Source of the DNA: CAYQJL01 sp964573295
Lineage (GTDB): Bacteria; Eisenbacteria; RBG-16-71-46; CAIMUX01; WJJG01
NCBI GenBank assembly: GCA_964573295.1
Contig: CAZNJE010000005.1
Location: 62,001 to 126,000, forward strand
Direction of reading: 5' to 3'
Length of the DNA: 64,000 nt
In this document: piece after piece, positions 59,760 to 64,000 of the stretch
Numbering within the stretch: the stretch's first letter is position 1
How the letters are laid out: each line of letters starts with the position of its first letter
Program-made: the position numbers and the translations under genes
The notes under the pieces: generated by a model
Seen by the model: the letters and a program-made list of their open reading frames with translations, nothing else
Told to the model about the DNA's origin: nothing
The model's database searches: none

Positions 59760-61154
59760 ATGACGGAGAAGCAGCACGACGTGGTCGTGATCGGCGGCGG
59801 ACCGGGTGGGTATGTGGCGGCCATCCGGGCGGCTCAGCTGGGTCTGGACGTGGCCCTGGTCGAGTCGCGCAAGAGCATGGGCGGGACCTGCCTCAATGTG
59901 GGCTGCATACCGAGCAAGGCGCTGCTCGAGTCGAGCCATCGCTACGTGCAGACCACGCAGGAGCTGAAAGAGCACGGAATCTTTCCCGGTCGTGTCCGTC
60001 TGGACCTGGCTGCCATGCAGGCCCGCAAGCAGGGTGTGGTCGATCGGGTGACGCAGGGCGTGGCGGCGCTGCTGTGGAAGTGGAAGGTGGCGACCTACCA
60101 CGGCCACGGCCGTTTCGTGGTGCCCGGGCGATTGGAGGTGGCCGCCGAAGAGGAAGCGCTGAGCCTTTCCGCCGACCGCTTCATCATTGCCACCGGGAGT
60201 GTGCCGGCCGCCCTGCCCGGAGTCGAACCTGACGGAGAGCGCATCGCGACCAGCACCGAAGCACTGACCTACGAGACCGCACCGAGCCACCTGGTGGTGA
60301 TCGGCGCCGGCGCCATCGGTCTGGAACTCGGTTCGGTGTGGGCGCGACTGGGGGCCAAGGTCACCGTACTCGAATACCTCGATCGCATCTTGCCGGGCAT
60401 CGACGCCGAGATTGCCGCGGAGGCCCGCAAGATCTACGAAGCGCAAGGCCTTGCCATCGACACCGGCGTGCGCGTGACCGGCGCCAGCGTTTCGGAGAAC
60501 GGCCGCTGCAAGGTGGAGGCCGAGGGGCGCAAGCCGATCGCCTGCAGCCATGTTCTGGTTGCGGTGGGGCGCACGCCATTCACCGAGGAGCTCGGGTTGG
60601 AGAAGGTCGGGATCCAGACGAACGATCGCGGACAGATCCCGGTCGATGAACATTATGCCACGGCATCCGGCGGGATCTTCGCGATCGGGGATGTGATTCC
60701 CGGCCCCATGCTGGCGCACACGGCGTCCGATGAGGGTGTCGCGTGCGTCGAGCACATGGTGACCGGCTACGGCCATGTCAACTACGATGCCATGCCCAAC
60801 ATCGTCTACACCTGGCCGGAGGTGGCCACGGTGGGCGCCACCGAAGAGACGCTGCGCGAGCGCGGCGTCCATCATCACAAGGGCACCTTCCCGTTCCTGG
60901 CGAACGGGCGGGCGCATGCGCTGGGCCGTCCGGTCGGCAAGGTCAAGATCCTGGCCCATGCCGAAACCGACCGGGTACTGGGCGTGCACATCCTGGGGCC
61001 GAACGCGGGCGACCTCATCGCCGAGGCGGCCGTCGCGATCGAGTTCGGCGCCAGCAGCGAGGATCTGGCCCGGGCGTGCCACGCTCACCCAACGCTGGCC
61101 GAGTCCGTGAAGGAAGCCGCTTTGGCGGTCGACCGGCGCGCGATTCACATCTAG
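59760..61154 (+). CDS. lpd: Dihydrolipoamide dehydrogenase
   Basis: E3 of the 2-oxo acid dehydrogenase complexes; reoxidises the lipoyl group and reduces NAD. 464 residues, full length. FAD-binding VVVIGGGPGGYVAAIRAAQL, redox disulfide GGTCLNVGCIPSKALLE, NAD-binding LVVIGAGAIGLELGSVWARL, second FAD site GIFAIGDVIPGPMLAHTASD, and the C-terminal catalytic His/Glu HAHPTLAESVKEAAL. AGGAGGTAAGG lies upstream of the ATG. The stop TAG shares a CTAG with the convergent gene. Confidence 0.97.
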   Translation: MTEKQHDVVVIGGGPGGYVAAIRAAQLGLDVALVESRKSMGGTCLNVGCIPSKALLESSHRYVQTTQELKEHGIFPGRVRLDLAAMQARKQGVVDRVTQGVAALLWKWKVATYHGHGRFVVPGRLEVAAEEEALSLSADRFIIATGSVPAALPGVEPDGERIATSTEALTYETAPSHLVVIGAGAIGLELGSVWARLGAKVTVLEYLDRILPGIDAEIAAEARKIYEAQGLAIDTGVRVTGASVSENGRCKVEAEGRKPIACSHVLVAVGRTPFTEELGLEKVGIQTNDRGQIPVDEHYATASGGIFAIGDVIPGPMLAHTASDEGVACVEHMVTGYGHVNYDAMPNIVYTWPEVATVGATEETLRERGVHHHKGTFPFLANGRAHALGRPVGKVKILAHAETDRVLGVHILGPNAGDLIAEAAVAIEFGASSEDLARACHAHPTLAESVKEAALAVDRRAIHI

Positions 61155-61678
61155 TGGGCGTGGGTCGCTTCAGGGATCGCCGGGAGCCCGAACCCCTCGG
61201 GCGCTGATTCCACCTCGAACCGTTGCAGCGGCGGCGCGGCCAGTTCGTGACCGGCCGCATCGATCGGCACCACCCGCCAGGAACCTCCCGGCCACGGCCG
61301 GGTCCCGCCGGCGGCCTCGGCCTGCAGAGCCGGCGGCAAGGTGGTCACGGTATCGTTTGTCACCTGCGTGTGACGCAAGGTCGACGCGGCGTCGTAGAGT
61401 TCGAAGCGGTAGCGTTGGGCGAGTGGGTCGGCCGACCAGGCGAATCTTTCCGGGAAACGCTCGACAGCGCCGATCGGTTCGAGCGCCACGGTGACGCGCG
61501 CGGCGCCGCGCAACACCGGCGGCAGATCGGTACTCCGCCGCAGAGACCGGTCAGGCAGCAACCACACGATCAACAAGACCGCCGCCGCCGGTAGCGCGAT
61601 ACGCAAGAACCAGACCCGCCAGGCCCGCCCGCTGCGATCATCGCGGCCGCCCGGCCCCTGTTCGACCTTCGGGGTCAT
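61151..61678 (-). CDS. Small membrane-anchored protein with one beta domain
   Basis: 175 residues. One membrane helix at about 26-42 (WFLRIALPAAAVLLIVWLLP), with a positively charged cytoplasmic start. The rest is a single extracytoplasmic beta domain of about 120 residues (ERFAWSADPLAQRYRFELYD, WRVVPIDAAGHEL), like a fibronectin-III or Ig-like fold. No catalytic motif or Cys is present. It is downstream of argS on the same strand with 48 bp between, including a small hairpin (61696-61712). An anti-sigma-factor-like anchor is possible but unsupported. Confidence 0.6.
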   Translation of the reverse strand: MTPKVEQGPGGRDDRSGRAWRVWFLRIALPAAAVLLIVWLLPDRSLRRSTDLPPVLRGAARVTVALEPIGAVERFPERFAWSADPLAQRYRFELYDAASTLRHTQVTNDTVTTLPPALQAEAAGGTRPWPGGSWRVVPIDAAGHELAAPPLQRFEVESAPEGFGLPAIPEATHAH

Positions 61679-61726
61679 GTCACGCCCCCGTCCTTCTTCC
61701 GGGCTCCGGAAGGTTCGCCCGAGAGG

Positions 61727-63844
61727 CTACATCGCGTCGGGCGCCTCGATCCCCAGCAACTCCAGTCCCCGCCGCAGGGTGGCGGCCACGGCCAGACACA
61801 GGTGCAAGCGAGCCCGGCAGAGATCGTCACCCTCGGCCTTCAGGACCGGACAGCCATGGTAGAAGCGTGCGAAGGTCTTGGTCAACTCCAGCAAATACCC
61901 GGCGAGCGGCGACGGGCTGAGCTGTTCGGCCGAGGACCGCAGCACCGACTCGAAGAAGGCCAGCTCCAGCGTCAGGCGCTTCTCCTCGGGCGCGTTCAAG
62001 AGTTCGGGATGGGCCACCTCACGCCGCAGCCCAATGGCTCGCGCGACGGCTTCGTGCTCCGCAGAACCGCAGCGCCGCCACGTCGCGTCTTCACGCCGAC
62101 CATGCCCTCGCGGCTCATGCCCTTGCGGCGCCAGGTCGCCCAGCGTGCGTGCCGCACCCGACTCGCCGGCGGCGACCGGCGAGCCCGTGCCGTAGGCGCC
62201 GAAGGGATTGGGCATCTCCGCCTCGATCAGGTCCTGGAGCTGGATCTTCCCCTCGGCCAGCGCCTTGCGCACGATGCTGCAGATCCGCGCGTGGCTGTAC
62301 TGGACGGCCGGTCCCGTGTCGCCCTCGAAATCCAACGTGGCGTCGGGGTCGAAGGTGATGTTCTTCTCCGCGCTCACCTGAAGCAGGTACATCTTGAGCG
62401 CTCCCTGACCGATGGCGTCGGCCAGGGCCTCCAGATCGAGGTCCTCGCCGCTGACGTAGCCGCCCTGCTCCGCCTTCCTCCGGGCGGTGGCGGCCAGCTC
62501 ATCGAGCAGGTCATCGGCGTCGACCTTGCGGCCTACGCGCGATTTGAGCTTGCCCAGGCCGCGCGGCAAGGTGATCAGGCCGTAGCTCAGGTGATGGCAT
62601 CCCTCGGCCCAGCCGAAACCCAGCATCCGTAGCAATTGAAAGAGCAACTGGAAGTGAAGGATCTGCTCGCTCCCCACGACGTAGATGGAGCGGTCCATAC
62701 CGAAATCGTCGTACTTGAGCTTGGCCGTGCCCAGGTCCTGTGTGATGTAGACCGAGGTCCCGTCGGCGCGCAGCAAGATCTTATCCTTCAGCCCTTCGGC
62801 TTCCAGCGGGGCCCAGACCGAGCCGTCCTCGCGCCGCTCGAAGACGCCTTCCCGCAGGCCCTGCTCAACCAGTGACTTGCCGAGCTGGTAGGTGCCGCTC
62901 TCGAAGTACCACTTGCGGAATTCGCAGCGCAGGCGCCGGTAGGTCTCGTCGAACCCCGCATAGACCCAGCCGTTCATGGTTCGCCAAAGCGCGACGACCT
63001 CACGGTCGCCCTCCTCCCAGCGGCGCAGCATGTCACGGGCCTCGGCCGCCAGTGGCGTCTGTTCCTCGAGCTGGCGGGCGGTGTCCTTGTCGAGCGCGGC
63101 CGGATCCAGACCCCGCTGGCGCGCCAGCGCGTCGCGCTCGGCGGTCAGCTCGGTGCCGAAGCGGACGTAGTATTCGCCGACGAAGTGATCGCCCTTCTGC
63201 CCGGCCGAAACCGGTGTCCGGCCATCGCCCCACCGCCGGTAGGCCACCATCGACTTGGCAATATGGATGCCCCGGTCGTTGACCAGGTTGACCGGGATGA
63301 CCTCCTCACCGGTTGCGGCCAGGATACGGCACAGGCTGGCGCCCAGCAGGTTATTGCGTACGTGGCCCAGGTGCAGAGGCTTGTTGGTGTTCGGGGCGGA
63401 GTACTCGACCATCGTCTTCCGGCCGGTCGGCGGAAGAGGGGCGGCGTAGGGGGGCGCGCCGCCGGCAATCCGGTCACAGACATATGCGGCCAGCGATCCG
63501 GCCCGGAAGCGGATGTTCACGTAGGGTCCGGCCGCCACCACCTCTTCAGGCTCGGGCAACAGGCCCTCCTCGGCCGCCTCCCGCAGGCGCTGGGCGGCCG
63601 GCCCGGCCAGCTCGCCGGCGATCACCGGCGGGGCCTTGCGCAGGGCCTTGGCCAGCGGGAAGCACGCGAACGCCAGGTCGCCCATCTCGGGGCGGGGTGG
63701 GCGCACCACCGCCAGGGCCTCGACACCGCCGGGCAGGTTCATTTCGTCGATGGAGCAGCCGGTGTGGGTGATCACGGTCTCGGCCAGAAGATCGTTCACC
63801 TGCTGAATCAACTCCCGTCCCGTGCAATCGGTCGCGCTATCCAC
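61727..63844 (-). CDS. argS: Arginyl-tRNA synthetase
   Basis: 705 residues, longer than the usual 550-590. The N-terminal Add-1 domain precedes the HIGH motif in SAPNTNKPLHLGHVRNNLLG. The KMSKS loop is GKLKSRVGRKVDADDLLDEL, an altered form that many ArgRS show. The catalytic core continues with FDPDATLDFEGDTGPAVQYS and the C-terminal DALR anticodon-binding domain with YHGCPVLKAEGDD. Two additions explain the length: residues about 215-300 in the core and a Gly/Arg/Ala-rich insert at about 560-605. The GTG start has AAAGGA upstream. An essential gene, so the inserts are tolerated. Confidence 0.95.
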   Translation of the reverse strand: MDSATDCTGRELIQQVNDLLAETVITHTGCSIDEMNLPGGVEALAVVRPPRPEMGDLAFACFPLAKALRKAPPVIAGELAGPAAQRLREAAEEGLLPEPEEVVAAGPYVNIRFRAGSLAAYVCDRIAGGAPPYAAPLPPTGRKTMVEYSAPNTNKPLHLGHVRNNLLGASLCRILAATGEEVIPVNLVNDRGIHIAKSMVAYRRWGDGRTPVSAGQKGDHFVGEYYVRFGTELTAERDALARQRGLDPAALDKDTARQLEEQTPLAAEARDMLRRWEEGDREVVALWRTMNGWVYAGFDETYRRLRCEFRKWYFESGTYQLGKSLVEQGLREGVFERREDGSVWAPLEAEGLKDKILLRADGTSVYITQDLGTAKLKYDDFGMDRSIYVVGSEQILHFQLLFQLLRMLGFGWAEGCHHLSYGLITLPRGLGKLKSRVGRKVDADDLLDELAATARRKAEQGGYVSGEDLDLEALADAIGQGALKMYLLQVSAEKNITFDPDATLDFEGDTGPAVQYSHARICSIVRKALAEGKIQLQDLIEAEMPNPFGAYGTGSPVAAGESGAARTLGDLAPQGHEPRGHGRREDATWRRCGSAEHEAVARAIGLRREVAHPELLNAPEEKRLTLELAFFESVLRSSAEQLSPSPLAGYLLELTKTFARFYHGCPVLKAEGDDLCRARLHLCLAVAATLRRGLELLGIEAPDAM

Positions 63845-64000
63845 GCCGCGGGTCCTTTCCTCTCGAGTGTCTCATTCGGTCGGCCTACCGGTGATTGGTT
63901 CCGCCAGGCCGCGGGGCCACATCTTACCTCAGATCCTCATCCCGGGCAGCGGGGGATTTGTTGCCCGTCAGGGGAGGCTGCCTCATGATGAGGCGATTTC

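Noticed and set aside
62530..62580. Loss of the KMSKS motif as a sign of an inactive ArgRS
   Set aside because: Altered KMSKS loops are common in arginyl-tRNA synthetases and the rest of the core is intact.

Overview
The window is 64 kb of very GC-rich bacterial chromosome with dense genes, short intergenic gaps, many 1-4 nt start/stop overlaps and no phage, insertion sequence, CRISPR array or rRNA. The organism is Gram-negative and respiring: it has a type IV pilus secretin, two Omp85-type outer-membrane barrels and a complete 2-oxoglutarate dehydrogenase operon. Paired DUF3857/transglutaminase proteins, bactofilin-like sequence on an outer-membrane protein, and secreted proteins sharing a short C-terminal Trp-Gly motif fit an uncultured lineage around the FCB group (for example Eisenbacteria or Krumholzibacteriota). 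That placement is an inference.

Layout. (1) 1-15.6 kb, minus strand: one long type IV pilus unit read from 15.6 kb down to the left edge. Order: sensor kinase, response regulator, HD-GYP protein, STAS protein, pilB, pilC, major pilin, three minor prepilins plus a PilX-like protein, then pilM-N-O-P-Q. The pilQ secretin runs off the window. A SpoIIE-type phosphatase (16.0-18.6 kb) lies just upstream on the same strand and may pair with the STAS protein. No pilT or prepilin peptidase is present. (2) 18.7-23.4 kb, minus: an OFA-family carboxylate transporter, acetyl-CoA synthetase with a good sigma70-like promoter and a long leader, and a methyltransferase. (3) 23.8-34.0 kb: pnp, a DUF2058 protein coupled to a secreted protein, two DUF3857 proteins (the second with a broken active site), and a bactofilin-like/barrel fusion. 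(4) 34.2-37.2 kb: tRNA-Met, a small barrel protein and guaB. (5) 37.2-42.8 kb: an unknown gene, then a three-gene signalling unit (HAMP membrane coiled-coil protein, acidic-repeat pseudo-receiver protein, receiver plus degenerate HD-GYP). (6) 42.8-47.1 kb, minus: an Omp85-like barrel coupled to an unknown secreted protein, and a class II aldolase. (7) 47.5-55.0 kb, plus: cis-prenyltransferase and polyprenyl synthase, a membrane protein with a long Arg/Ser tail, a decayed methyltransferase, an MFS protein, a lipocalin and a second secreted Trp-Gly protein. (8) 55.3-63.8 kb: sucA-sucB-lpd, then a small anchored protein and argS on the other strand.

A feature of the whole window is the abundance of short, nearly perfect tandem repeats. 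Those inside genes have units divisible by three (12, 18, 33, 36 or 42 bp) and lie in signal peptides, prepilin leaders, linkers and disordered tails. Those between genes also include units of 11, 13 and 20 bp. The most promising leads for something undescribed are the shared C-terminal Trp-Gly motif, the bactofilin-like/barrel fusion, the HAMP/pseudo-receiver/degenerate HD-GYP unit, and the expansion of prepilin leaders and of a duplicated ribosome-binding site plus start codon in pilQ.
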